This document shows positions 1-7,984 of a stretch of DNA of 64,000 nucleotides, piece by piece. This DNA comes from Levilinea sp. (GTDB taxonomy: Bacteria > Chloroflexota > Anaerolineae > Anaerolineales > Anaerolineaceae), in contig JARKPO010000076.1 of assembly GCA_029975215.1 (NCBI GenBank), positions 20,936 through 84,935 of the forward strand, given 5' to 3'. Made by a program: the position numbers and the translations under genes. The first letter of the stretch is position 1. Every line of letters starts with the position of its first letter. The notes below the pieces were generated by a model. The model saw only the letters and a list, made by a program, of their open reading frames with translations. It made no database searches and was not told the origin of the DNA.

Positions 1-59
1 AAACCCACCTCACCCAGGAAACCCAGCGGTTGAATGTCTTTGGAAGGCTCAGGGGACAT
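1..59 (-). CDS. Start of an unidentified protein (truncated by window edge)
   Basis: Only the first 19 codons lie in the window, reading MSPEPSKDIQPLGFLGEVG. The ATG at 59-57 has a strong Shine-Dalgarno (AGGAGGTAG) about 6 bases upstream and a good promoter before that, so this is very likely a real gene on the minus strand. It follows the ABC permease gene in the same direction but has its own promoter. Too little is present to name the product. Confidence 0.6.
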   Translation of the reverse strand, partial: MSPEPSKDIQPLGFLGEVG

Positions 60-80
60 GGTGGACTACCTCCTGACTTG

Positions 81-109
81 ATTATACCCGCCCGCCAGGC
101 AGAACCCAA
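81..109 (-). promoter_or_regulatory. Promoter of the truncated minus-strand gene
   Basis: On the minus strand, TTGGGT (109-104), a 17-base spacer and TATAAT (86-81) form a sigma-70-like promoter. A start site near 75 gives a leader of about 15 bases carrying the Shine-Dalgarno. It sits just past the stop codon of the ABC permease gene. Confidence 0.6.
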
Positions 110-132
110 GTTCGTTGTACACCCGCCGGGCT

Positions 133-2541
133 TTATTCGTAGGCCAGCACTTCGCGGATGGTCATGCGCGAGGCGTTGCGTGCAGGGATGAGGCTGGCGC
201 CGATGGACAGGAGGATGACCACACCCAGCCAGATAATGAAGCCTTGCAGGGTGAAGGCGGTTTGGGCCGGCGCGCTGAAAATGGCCATGCTGATCACATT
301 TGCCAGCAGATGGGTGATGGGGAAGGACAGAATTGACCCCAGTACGAAGCTGATCAGACCGATGAGCAAGCCCTCCACCAGCACCAGGCGCAGGATCATG
401 GTGTCGTAAGCGCCGATGGCACGCAGCACGCCGATTTCACGGGTGCGCTCCATGACGTTCATGCTCAGGGTGCCGGCCATGCCGATGCTGCCCACCGAGG
501 CGGTGAGCAAAGCCATGACCACCAGGAATGCGGTGAGCACGCCGATGTATTCGGTGACGGAGTTGGTGATGGTGCCGCCCGCCTCAACTGAGTTGATGTC
601 GTAGCCGCGGGCGCGGAAACGGGCGTCCATTTCCTGAGCCAGGCGGGTTTGTCCCTCTAGACTGTGGTCGAGGGTGGTGATGCGGTAGGCGGCGGCGCTG
701 GCGGTGTAGTTGAGGGTGCGGGCCAGGTGGTCGTAATGGCTGTAGGCGATCAAATCATTGATGCCGGTGAATTGGAAAATGCCCACCACGGTCCAATCCG
801 CTTCGCGCGTGCCCACTTTCAGGTGAATGGTGTCGCCAACTTTCAGGCCGGGGACTTTGCGCATGAAGGCTTCGTTGACGGTCAGAGCGTTTTTATCGTC
901 CGCCTCAATCCAGCGTCCTTCGGTGATGATGGGTGTGACCAGGGGACTGTTGGCGGGCGGTCCCAGCAGGGTGATCGAATCCACCACTTCATCTTTCTCG
1001 TTCAGCACGTTGGCTTGGCCGATGGCCCAGGGCTCTACGCTGACGACCTCATCCATGCCGCGCACCAGAGCGGTGATTTGATGAATGGGGTAGGGGCGGT
1101 TGAAATCCAGGTTGACATCTGCCGAGAAGTATTTGGTGATCTGCTCGATCTTCTGGTTCAGTGACACCTGTACGTTGAACACCGAGATGAAGATGGCTCC
1201 GCCCAGGGTGAGGGTGAGCAGGGTGAGCACCAGACGACCTTTACGCCGGAAGGTGTTGCGCACCGAGATCAGCAGGGGGCGCGAGAGCGAGCGCAGCCGA
1301 CCCAGCCCCTGATCCATCAGCGACTTTTGGGCAGGGGCCTCCTGCATGTGGCTGCCGCCGCTGATGGCCAAATCCACTGTCACCCCGGCTCCACGCACCA
1401 CCGGCCAGATGCCCGCCAGCAGGGGCACAAACAGGCCGATAACAATTTGAATCAAGATGGCCTGCGGGACGATGCGGAAGCCGTTGAGGGGGAAGTTGAT
1501 CAGCCCGGCGGCAAAATCGGAAAGGGCGTAGGCGGCCCAACTGCCCAGAGGGATGGCGATGACCAGCGAGAGCAGGCCGAAAGACAGGATGAGGGCCAGG
1601 TACAGACGGATGATCTGGCGGCGTTGGGCCCCCACCAGCTTCATCACCCCAATTTGCGGCAGGTGCTGGTTCAGCAGAGCAGTGAGGGTGTTGGAGATGA
1701 GCGATCCGCTCAGGAAGACGATGAGTACCCCCAGATAGAGCAGCACCTGGATGATGGCCTGTAAGATCGATTCCATTGGATGCACATTGGTGGGGTTCTT
1801 TTGAATCTGGTAAATTTCGTAGCCGTCTTTGGCTAAGGTATCTTTCACGTTGTCGGCCACGGCTTGAATGGCGGCAGGGTCGTTATCCCCCTCCACCACG
1901 CGCACCAGCAGGCGAGAGAAGTAATAGGGTTCGTGCAGCCACTCGATGCTCTCGTCGGAAATGTAGCCTTTGGTATTGTTGAACATCCCGCCGATGCCGG
2001 AGGTCAGGTCTTGGGCGGTTCCGGCGATTTTCATACGCCGGATGGTGTCATCCTCCAGTTTAAGCTCCAGAACATCCCCTGTGCCGAGATGGTACTTTTC
2101 GACAGCGCGCTTTTCCAGAATGATCTCGTTTTTCCCCGGCTCTACCGCCCCGCTGAGGGGCTTGACCAGGTCAATGCGGTCGGCGAAGGGCTGGGTGCGG
2201 GCGATGAGATTCAGGTTGACCCAGTCGCCGTCGGGGGTCTTCATGCGCACGGAGATGGTGCGCTCGCCGTCGGCGCTGGATACGCCGCGGGTGCGCTCCA
2301 CCGCGCGGATGAGGTTTTCATCAAAGGGGCGGGTTTGAATTTGAATGTTGGCGGGGTTGGCGTTGCTGTAGCTGGCATTCATGTCGCTGGGGATGATGTA
2401 ATATGACCCGGCGATCATGCCCACGGCAAACACACCCACAGCGATGGAGGCCACCACCAAAAGCGTGCGCGTGCGGTTGCCGATCAGATCCGAAAGAACC
2501 TTACGCCAGCTGGGTTTTAAATAGGACTGCCAGGGTTTCAC
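133..2541 (-). CDS. ABC transporter permease, double FtsX/MacB type
   Basis: 802-residue inner-membrane permease. One helix near residues 18-40 is followed by a large extracytoplasmic domain, three helices around 265-395, a fifth helix near 435-455, a second extracytoplasmic domain, and a last three-helix FtsX block around 690-800 ending in PARNASRMTIREVLAYE. Two MacB-like halves in one chain are typical of the long permeases that work with LolD/MacB-type ATPases in lipoprotein, lipid or peptide export. The GTG at 2541 overlaps the TGA of the upstream ATPase gene as GTGA, so translation is probably coupled; the in-frame TTG at 2547 is an alternative start. The substrate cannot be told from sequence. 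Confidence 0.9.
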   Translation of the reverse strand: MKPWQSYLKPSWRKVLSDLIGNRTRTLLVVASIAVGVFAVGMIAGSYYIIPSDMNASYSNANPANIQIQTRPFDENLIRAVERTRGVSSADGERTISVRMKTPDGDWVNLNLIARTQPFADRIDLVKPLSGAVEPGKNEIILEKRAVEKYHLGTGDVLELKLEDDTIRRMKIAGTAQDLTSGIGGMFNNTKGYISDESIEWLHEPYYFSRLLVRVVEGDNDPAAIQAVADNVKDTLAKDGYEIYQIQKNPTNVHPMESILQAIIQVLLYLGVLIVFLSGSLISNTLTALLNQHLPQIGVMKLVGAQRRQIIRLYLALILSFGLLSLVIAIPLGSWAAYALSDFAAGLINFPLNGFRIVPQAILIQIVIGLFVPLLAGIWPVVRGAGVTVDLAISGGSHMQEAPAQKSLMDQGLGRLRSLSRPLLISVRNTFRRKGRLVLTLLTLTLGGAIFISVFNVQVSLNQKIEQITKYFSADVNLDFNRPYPIHQITALVRGMDEVVSVEPWAIGQANVLNEKDEVVDSITLLGPPANSPLVTPIITEGRWIEADDKNALTVNEAFMRKVPGLKVGDTIHLKVGTREADWTVVGIFQFTGINDLIAYSHYDHLARTLNYTASAAAYRITTLDHSLEGQTRLAQEMDARFRARGYDINSVEAGGTITNSVTEYIGVLTAFLVVMALLTASVGSIGMAGTLSMNVMERTREIGVLRAIGAYDTMILRLVLVEGLLIGLISFVLGSILSFPITHLLANVISMAIFSAPAQTAFTLQGFIIWLGVVILLSIGASLIPARNASRMTIREVLAYE

Positions 2542-3614
2542 AACCAATCCTCGCCCGTTTTGGCCAGCTCAGCGCGCAAATTGCTGTGGGCTGCCAGTTC
2601 TTGATAGACGGTTCCATCCAGCAAGAGCACTTCGCTGGGTTCCACCGCCGCGGTTTCGGCGCGGGCAGGGCGGCCCATCAGCAAGGCGTTGTGCCCGAGG
2701 ATGCGGTTGGCACCCAGACGCAGGGGTTCGCCGCTTTCCGCGTGGGTCTGTTCCAGCGTTCCGCTGACCACCACAAAGACGCCTTGCAGCGTTTCACCCG
2801 CTTTTAACAGGCTTTGGCCTGCCTCCAGCTGAATGAGGCGGCTGTGGTGAGTGGCACGCAGCATCTGCGGGTGGCTCAGCCAGGGCAGCGCAGCGGCCAC
2901 GGCGGGGTGAATGACCTCGCCGTCGCACAGCAGCAAGGTGCGGGTGGTGCGCTGGGCCAGTTGGGGGTCGTGGGTGACCACCAGGATGGTTTTCCCCTGG
3001 GCAGCCAGCCCCTCAAAGATGCCAAAGATGGATTCTGCTGTGCGTGAATCCAGGTTGCCGGTGGGTTCGTCTGCGATGATGAAAGGCGGGTCATTGGCCA
3101 GGGCGCGGGCGATGGCGGCGGCTTGCTGCTGACCGCCGGAAACGGCGGCGGGGAGCTTATGCGCGTCGTGCTCCAGCCCCACCTGCCGCAGCAGGCCCAG
3201 GGCGCGGCTTTCGCGCTCGGTGGGCGGAATCTTCCCGGCGATATCCATGGGCAGCATGGTATTTTCCAGCAGGGATAAGACCGGCAGAAGCTGGTAGAAC
3301 TGGAAGACGATCCCCAAATTTAAACCGCGCCAGCGAGAACGGTCGCTTTCGTTGAGTTTGTGTACCAGGGTGTTGCCAATCTGCACTTCGCCCGAGGTGG
3401 GTTTATCAATGCCGGTGAGCATGTTCACCAGGGTGGACTTTCCGGAGCCGGATTTTCCCACCACGCTCACAAATTCGCCGGGGTGAAATTCCGCATCCAC
3501 CCCTTTGAGGACGGTCACATCCCCGGCCACGGTCTTGAACTTTTTTACAATCTTGCGCATCCGAATGGATTCCCCCAGGTGGGGAACCTGCGGAAGCGCG
3601 CTGGTGACTGCCAT
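2538..3614 (-). CDS. ABC ATPase (MacB/LolD type) fused to a cyclic-nucleotide-binding-like domain
   Basis: 358 residues. The N-terminal 225 residues are an export-type ABC ATPase: Walker A GKSGSGKST, Q-loop VFQFYQLLP, Walker [13 protein letters not shown] and H-loop VVTHD. The signature reads VSGGQQQAAAIARA; the arginine normally found after QQQ is alanine, whereas the partner ATPase keeps it. Residues from about 245 to the end resemble a cyclic-nucleotide-binding (Crp/CAP effector) beta-barrel: LEAGQSLLKAGETLQGVFVV, then a Gly-rich LG...LGHNALLMGRPARAETAAV stretch. The ATPase call is firm and the sensor-domain call is by eye. The gene lies between its partner ATPase and the permease in one operon. 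A Shine-Dalgarno GGAG precedes the ATG. Confidence 0.85.
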   Translation of the reverse strand: MAVTSALPQVPHLGESIRMRKIVKKFKTVAGDVTVLKGVDAEFHPGEFVSVVGKSGSGKSTLVNMLTGIDKPTSGEVQIGNTLVHKLNESDRSRWRGLNLGIVFQFYQLLPVLSLLENTMLPMDIAGKIPPTERESRALGLLRQVGLEHDAHKLPAAVSGGQQQAAAIARALANDPPFIIADEPTGNLDSRTAESIFGIFEGLAAQGKTILVVTHDPQLAQRTTRTLLLCDGEVIHPAVAAALPWLSHPQMLRATHHSRLIQLEAGQSLLKAGETLQGVFVVVSGTLEQTHAESGEPLRLGANRILGHNALLMGRPARAETAAVEPSEVLLLDGTVYQELAAHSNLRAELAKTGEDWL

Positions 3615-3633
3615 ACGATGTACTCCTTACAAC

Positions 3634-4398
3634 TTAGCGCAGGCTGCGCATTTCCGATAATTCGCCGTCGGTGATGGTCAGCAGGCGCGAAACGTGTTCT
3701 TCCAGACTGCGGTCGTGACTGACGATTAAAATGGTCGTGCCCTGCTCGGCCAGAGTCTCAAACAAATTGAAGATGGTCTCGGCGGTGGCCGTATCCAGGT
3801 TGCCGGTGGGTTCATCGGCCACGATCAGGGGCGGGTTGTTGGCCAATGCCCGGGCAATGGCAGCGCGCTGCTGCTGGCCGCCGGAGATGGCAGAGGGCTT
3901 TTTGAAGGCGTGGTCTTCCAATTCCACGGCGCGCAGCAGTTCCAGGGCGCGCTCTTCGCTTTTGCCGCGCTGATAGGTGCCGCAGAATTCCATGGGCAGC
4001 AGGATGTTATCCAAAAGGGACAGGCTGGGCATGAGCTGAAAGGTCTGATAGACCACGCCCACATGCCGCCCGCGCCACAAGGCTTTTTGATCCTCGCTGA
4101 GGGCGTGAACGGGGGTATCTTCAAACCACACTTCGCCTGAGGTGACCTGATCTACCCCGGTAATCATATGGGTGAGGGTGGATTTGCCCGCGCCCGATTT
4201 ACCCACGATACCGACAAATTCACCGCGGTAAAATTCGGCGTCAATGCCTTTCAGGGCGGTAATGTCGCCGGAGCGGGTGGGGTACACCTTGACCACCTGG
4301 CGCAGGCTGAGTAGGGGTTTGGGGCTGTGGAGGGCGGTGAGAGCGGCAACGGGGACAGAATCATCTACCGGTAAGGGTAATTTCGTAGGTTCAAACAT
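3634..4398 (-). CDS. ABC transporter ATPase, MacB/LolD type
   Basis: 254-residue cytoplasmic ATPase. Walker [11 protein letters not shown]-loop YQTFQLMPS, intact signature [15 protein letters not shown], Walker [13 protein letters not shown] and H-loop IVSHD are all present. It is first in the operon, 19 bases before the second ATPase, and both presumably energise the one double-FtsX permease downstream. The frame is open 26 codons further up (to 4476), but the ATG at 4398 fits the domain start and has a purine-rich GGAAG upstream. Two different ATPases with one large permease suggest a heterodimeric motor; this is inference. Confidence 0.88.
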   Translation of the reverse strand: MFEPTKLPLPVDDSVPVAALTALHSPKPLLSLRQVVKVYPTRSGDITALKGIDAEFYRGEFVGIVGKSGAGKSTLTHMITGVDQVTSGEVWFEDTPVHALSEDQKALWRGRHVGVVYQTFQLMPSLSLLDNILLPMEFCGTYQRGKSEERALELLRAVELEDHAFKKPSAISGGQQQRAAIARALANNPPLIVADEPTGNLDTATAETIFNLFETLAEQGTTILIVSHDRSLEEHVSRLLTITDGELSEMRSLR

Positions 4399-4517
4399 CG
4401 TACCATCATCTTCCAATAGTTTACACATGGTTATACCGAGGCTCAATCGAAGCAATTGTAAACTGGATTTGTCCAAAAATTCCTTAGAATCAGATTACAG
4501 TTTTGACAGGTAAACAT

Positions 4518-4570
4518 ACCGACTGGTTGGTTTTATTATAGATAGGGATATACACCCTGCCCTGGGTGTA
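4518..4570 (-). promoter_or_regulatory. Promoter with two operator-like palindromes ahead of the ABC operon
   Basis: The minus strand has a consensus TATAAT at 4540-4535. Directly downstream, over the likely start site, lies ACCGAC-TG-GTTGGT (4518-4531), a dyad of the kind bound by TetR-family repressors. Upstream at 4551-4570 is a perfect TACACCC-N6-GGGTGTA palindrome covering the -35 zone, where no TTGACA-like box is visible. Repression from the first and activation or repression from the second are inferred. No TetR-type gene is in the window. Confidence 0.6.
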
Positions 4571-4660
4571 CAGGCACATTCTGGTCACACTTTCAGGCAT
4601 ATTGCGGCCGGTGCGGCAGGCTTTCGGCTTTCCCCCTGATGCGTTTGGCGTGAAGACAGG

Positions 4661-5266
4661 TTAATCCGCGGGGATCATGCCCAGTTCTTCGGGACGTACG
4701 CCCAGCCCGCCCACTTCGGCAAAGCTGAGGTGCTGCAGCGGCAGATCGCGGGCCTTCTTCAGTCGTTCGAACAGCTCCAGGTACCCAGCAGCTCCGCGTG
4801 CTTCCCAATTCAGTCCCAGCTGGCGGGCGGCCTCCTGGACAGCCTCTACGGAGGGGCCTTCCAATTCGGTGAACAGGCCGAAGGGCATCTCATCCACAGT
4901 GATCAGGACTTCCCCCAGGAAGTAATCTTCACGGTACTTCTCGTACATCACCACCACCTGATATCCCAGGGCTTCCAGCAGGTCGCGGGCAGCGTTGAAA
5001 TCGCTGACCTCAAACTGAATTTCGGTGCGTACAGCCACCCCTTGCTGGGGGCGGGTGGGGCCTTTGAAGGTGAGCAGGGCGGTGCGGTCCTGGCGCAGGC
5101 GCAGCACATTCTTCTGCGCCGTCAGGCTGCCGTCCGGCAGGTCGAAGCGCAGGTTTTGTTCCAACATGCGGGGGTGTTCCAACACCGCTCCCGCTGCCCG
5201 CAGACGGGCGAGATAGGCCGGGCGGTCGCGCAGGTAAAACTTGGCTTCGATTTCATCTTTATTCAT
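4661..5266 (-). CDS. CYTH domain protein (CyaB / thiamine-triphosphatase-like)
   Basis: 201 residues. The N-terminus carries the CYTH signature ExExK as EIEAKF, followed by RLR..., LTFKGP and, near the C-terminus, a DEMPFGLFTELEG stretch that fits the acidic metal-binding strands of this beta-tunnel fold. Family members are class IV adenylate cyclases, thiamine triphosphatases or inorganic triphosphatases, and sequence alone does not decide between them. The ATG at 5266 has GGAAA 8 bases upstream; the longer open frame to 5440 is read-through into the neighbour. It overlaps the upstream membrane-protein gene by 8 bases, suggesting co-transcription. Confidence 0.82.
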   Translation of the reverse strand: MNKDEIEAKFYLRDRPAYLARLRAAGAVLEHPRMLEQNLRFDLPDGSLTAQKNVLRLRQDRTALLTFKGPTRPQQGVAVRTEIQFEVSDFNAARDLLEALGYQVVVMYEKYREDYFLGEVLITVDEMPFGLFTELEGPSVEAVQEAARQLGLNWEARGAAGYLELFERLKKARDLPLQHLSFAEVGGLGVRPEELGMIPAD

Positions 5267-5672
5267 CAGGGTTTCCTTTTTGGGGAGGGTTGGTCTGCAA
5301 GGCGGCGATGATGAACACGAGCAGACACAGGCTGAAGAAGACGACAAAGGGCGTGTTGGCGCGGGCTGCGCTGGATGGTGAAAAGAGCAGCCGGTCGGCC
5401 CAATAGGTGAGGGCCATGCCCGCCGCCGTCCAATAGGCAATGCGCCGGGCCTGCCAACCCGTCCACACGCTGAAACTGGCCAGCAGCCCGGTCAGGCCCC
5501 ACAGCAGGCCGGTGACGACCCAATACGGCGGCGCGGGGCGGGTTTGGTAAGCGGCTAACAGGTCGCTGTACAGGAGGCCCTGGTAGGCGCGCGAAAAACC
5601 GAAGAAGGCCGCCAGGGCAAACAGCGCGGCGGTCAGCCAGACCTGCCAGGTGCGCACCCAGCGCGGCTTCAC
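5259..5672 (-). CDS. Small four-helix membrane protein
   Basis: 137 residues with about four hydrophobic helices (near 8-28, 48-65, 74-95 and 103-128) and short loops; no catalytic motif recognised. The GTG at 5672 overlaps the TGA of the glycosyltransferase-like gene as GTGA, and the 3' end overlaps the CYTH gene, so it is translationally tied into a minus-strand unit. An in-frame GTG/ATG further upstream lies inside the previous gene and is less likely. Function unknown; co-location with polytopic glycosyltransferases suggests an envelope role. Confidence 0.65.
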   Translation of the reverse strand: MKPRWVRTWQVWLTAALFALAAFFGFSRAYQGLLYSDLLAAYQTRPAPPYWVVTGLLWGLTGLLASFSVWTGWQARRIAYWTAAGMALTYWADRLLFSPSSAARANTPFVVFFSLCLLVFIIAALQTNPPQKGNPDE

Positions 5673-7948
5673 TCCTGCCACCGCACCTCCCACAGATGCA
5701 CGTGGGCGGGTTCTCCGTCGTGCAGGCTGCGGACATCCAGCCATAGAGCAGCGGGGGTGTAGGCCTGGTTAAAGCGCAGGCTCACCCAGCGCGGGTTGGG
5801 GTCGTCGGCAGCAGAGATCTGCTGCTGGGCCAACACCTGCCCGGTGCTGTCCACCAGGGTGGCGGTCACCTCGGTGGCGGTTCCGCCGATACGCACTTCG
5901 ACGCCGGAGAGGCGGATTTGTGCATTCATTGAAACTTGCAGGCGCAAGGGGTTGGCTTCCAGGGTGCGCACCAGGGTATTTTCATCACCGTCGAAGAGTT
6001 GGCCAATTTCGCCCATATCCAGATAGGAATAGCGCACCGGCAGGGTCAGGCCGCCCAGGCGGATTTCACCTTCGCGCAGGGCCTGGCGCGCCTGGCGCTC
6101 GGATTCCAGAATGGCTTCAATATTATCGGCATAACGCAGGCGCACAAAGTAAAAGCCGGTTTGCCCATCGGGGGTGGGCACGGTTTTTTCCACGCGCACA
6201 TCGGTGAACTTTGGATTGGTGTTCACCATTTTAAACTCCTGCGGAATCATCACAAACACGGTCTGCTCGTCCAGCGGCTGAATTTCATATAAATAACCCT
6301 CGATGCTGCCCATCTGGTAAGGCAGATCCCCTGGGTAAAAGAAGCGCAGGATGGTATCGGTGCCGTTGGCCCAAGAGGGCGAAACGATCAGGTGCGCGTC
6401 GGGGTTTTGGTTCTGATATTCGTCAATGGCGGCCACCAATTGCTTGGCTCCATACTGCATACCGCCCAGGCCGTAATCACGGAACCACAGTGGACCGTTG
6501 ACCAGGGCATCGCGCAGCATGTACCCATTGACTCCCGCCAGGAGGGCAAAGGTGAGGACGGCCAGGGCAGCGCGCGGCAGATGCCAATGTTTTTCAAGCC
6601 ATTGGAGCAGCAGGCACAGGCCCAGGCCGCTGAGCAAGGCAGCCGGGATGACCATCACCAGGGCGCGGGTGATGCCCAGGGCCACCAGAGCGGCACCGCT
6701 GGGCGCGGCCAGCAAAACGAGCAGCAGCGCGCGGTGGGGGGCCGAGCGAATTTTCCACAGGGCCGCGCCCAGACCTACCAGCAGGAAGGGCAGGGTGAAG
6801 CGCAGCAGGTGGCCGTAGCCTTTCATGGTGTGCCGTTCCAGGTCCACCGTATTGGGCAGATACCAGTACATGGGGTTCAGGCCGCGGGCGTATTCGCTGA
6901 AGAACTGGCCCAGCTTGGCGCTGAGCGGAATGGGCTGGATCCAGTAGGAGTTGAGCACGCGCAGGTGATTGAGGTTCTCGGTGGGGTGGGCCAGCTGAAA
7001 GCGCAGCAGTGGCAGGGCCAGCAGCAGGGTGAGCAGAAAGGCCCAGCCCACCCATTTGCGCTGCTGCCAATGGTAGGCGGCGTCGCTGAGCAGCAGGAAC
7101 ACGGCTGCCAGTCCAATGACCAGGCGAGTGGGGGCATAGCTGTAAAAGGTCAGCGCGCCCATCAACGCCGCCAGCAGCAGGGCGCGGGGATGCCCGGTGC
7201 GGTAGCGCAGATAGTAATAGACGAAGCCCGCCAGAAAAGTGACCGCCAGGCTGGTTTCAAAGGCGGTACGGGAATGCAGGAACCAGGCGGGGGTGATGGA
7301 CAGCAGCAGCGCACCCGCCCAGGCGTGGGGCAGGTGGAACACCCGCCGCAAAGTCAGCGCCACCCACAGACAGGCCAGCACTGAAAGCAGAGCTGGAACG
7401 CCGCGGGTGATCCAGATGGCTTTGCCCAGCAAGAGGTAGGGCAGTACCTGCACATACACCGACAGGCTGAGGTTGTATTGGTAACTGTTGAGGAAATAGG
7501 TGGGCAGCAGGATCTTATCGGAGCCGCGCAGGCCGTCGCGTAGGAAATCCTGAGCCAGCACGGTTTGCACGGCCTCGTCGGTGAAGAAATAAATGGGATA
7601 TTGCTCCAGGCCGATGAAGCGGGTCAGCAGATAGACCGCCAGAGTCAGCCCGAGCAGACCGTATTCCAGGTGTTTTTCGGCCCCGGCGCGCTGCACCCAG
7701 GCAAAAACGCGCTGCACTCTGGCCGAAAGGCCCTCCCAGAAGGCGCTGAGCACATGCGGCCTGTCGGGCGCGGCCTGGGCCTGCACGGCCAACCCTTCGG
7801 GGGTGTCTTCGGCATCCAGGGTCACGCGCACTCGCGTGCCAGGGGGGGCCTGAATGAACAGACGCACCCGCGCACGCCCCGCAGCCAGCTCCACAGCTTC
7901 GGGTTCAGTTGAGTCATGGGAAGGCGGCTTGGGGTTCATGGGCATCAC
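5669..7948 (-). CDS. Polytopic glycosyltransferase, GT-C / ArnT-PMT-like
   Basis: 759 residues. A soluble N-terminal segment of about 100 residues precedes some eleven hydrophobic helices (about 105-470). The first periplasmic loop contains YFFTDEAVQTVLAQDFLRDG, matching the acidic loop motif of dolichyl- or undecaprenyl-phosphate-sugar transferases. The C-terminal 250 residues are soluble and end in a beta-rich region (about 640-755) reminiscent of a discoidin-type carbohydrate-binding module. It probably moves a sugar from a lipid carrier to an envelope acceptor. The GTG at 7948 lies 6 bases from a TATAAT box; ATGs at 7945 and 7939 are alternatives. A paralogous-looking polytopic gene lies upstream. 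Confidence 0.75.
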   Translation of the reverse strand: MMPMNPKPPSHDSTEPEAVELAAGRARVRLFIQAPPGTRVRVTLDAEDTPEGLAVQAQAAPDRPHVLSAFWEGLSARVQRVFAWVQRAGAEKHLEYGLLGLTLAVYLLTRFIGLEQYPIYFFTDEAVQTVLAQDFLRDGLRGSDKILLPTYFLNSYQYNLSLSVYVQVLPYLLLGKAIWITRGVPALLSVLACLWVALTLRRVFHLPHAWAGALLLSITPAWFLHSRTAFETSLAVTFLAGFVYYYLRYRTGHPRALLLAALMGALTFYSYAPTRLVIGLAAVFLLLSDAAYHWQQRKWVGWAFLLTLLLALPLLRFQLAHPTENLNHLRVLNSYWIQPIPLSAKLGQFFSEYARGLNPMYWYLPNTVDLERHTMKGYGHLLRFTLPFLLVGLGAALWKIRSAPHRALLLVLLAAPSGAALVALGITRALVMVIPAALLSGLGLCLLLQWLEKHWHLPRAALAVLTFALLAGVNGYMLRDALVNGPLWFRDYGLGGMQYGAKQLVAAIDEYQNQNPDAHLIVSPSWANGTDTILRFFYPGDLPYQMGSIEGYLYEIQPLDEQTVFVMIPQEFKMVNTNPKFTDVRVEKTVPTPDGQTGFYFVRLRYADNIEAILESERQARQALREGEIRLGGLTLPVRYSYLDMGEIGQLFDGDENTLVRTLEANPLRLQVSMNAQIRLSGVEVRIGGTATEVTATLVDSTGQVLAQQQISAADDPNPRWVSLRFNQAYTPAALWLDVRSLHDGEPAHVHLWEVRWQE

Positions 7949-7954
7949 CCCATG

Positions 7955-7960
7955 ATTATA
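7955..7960 (-). promoter_or_regulatory. -10 box adjoining the start of the GT-C gene
   Basis: TATAAT on the minus strand (7960-7955) is followed after 6 bases by the GTG at 7948, then ATG at 7945 and 7939. No clear -35 is seen. The spacing would place the transcript start on or within a few bases of the start codon, as at several other genes in this window. Confidence 0.45.
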
Positions 7961-7984
7961 GCATGAGCAGGCAGACGCGGTCTG

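Noticed and set aside
4503..4508. TTGACA on the plus strand as a forward promoter
   Set aside because: No -10 at proper distance and no plus-strand gene downstream; the minus-strand TATAAT with operator explains the region better.
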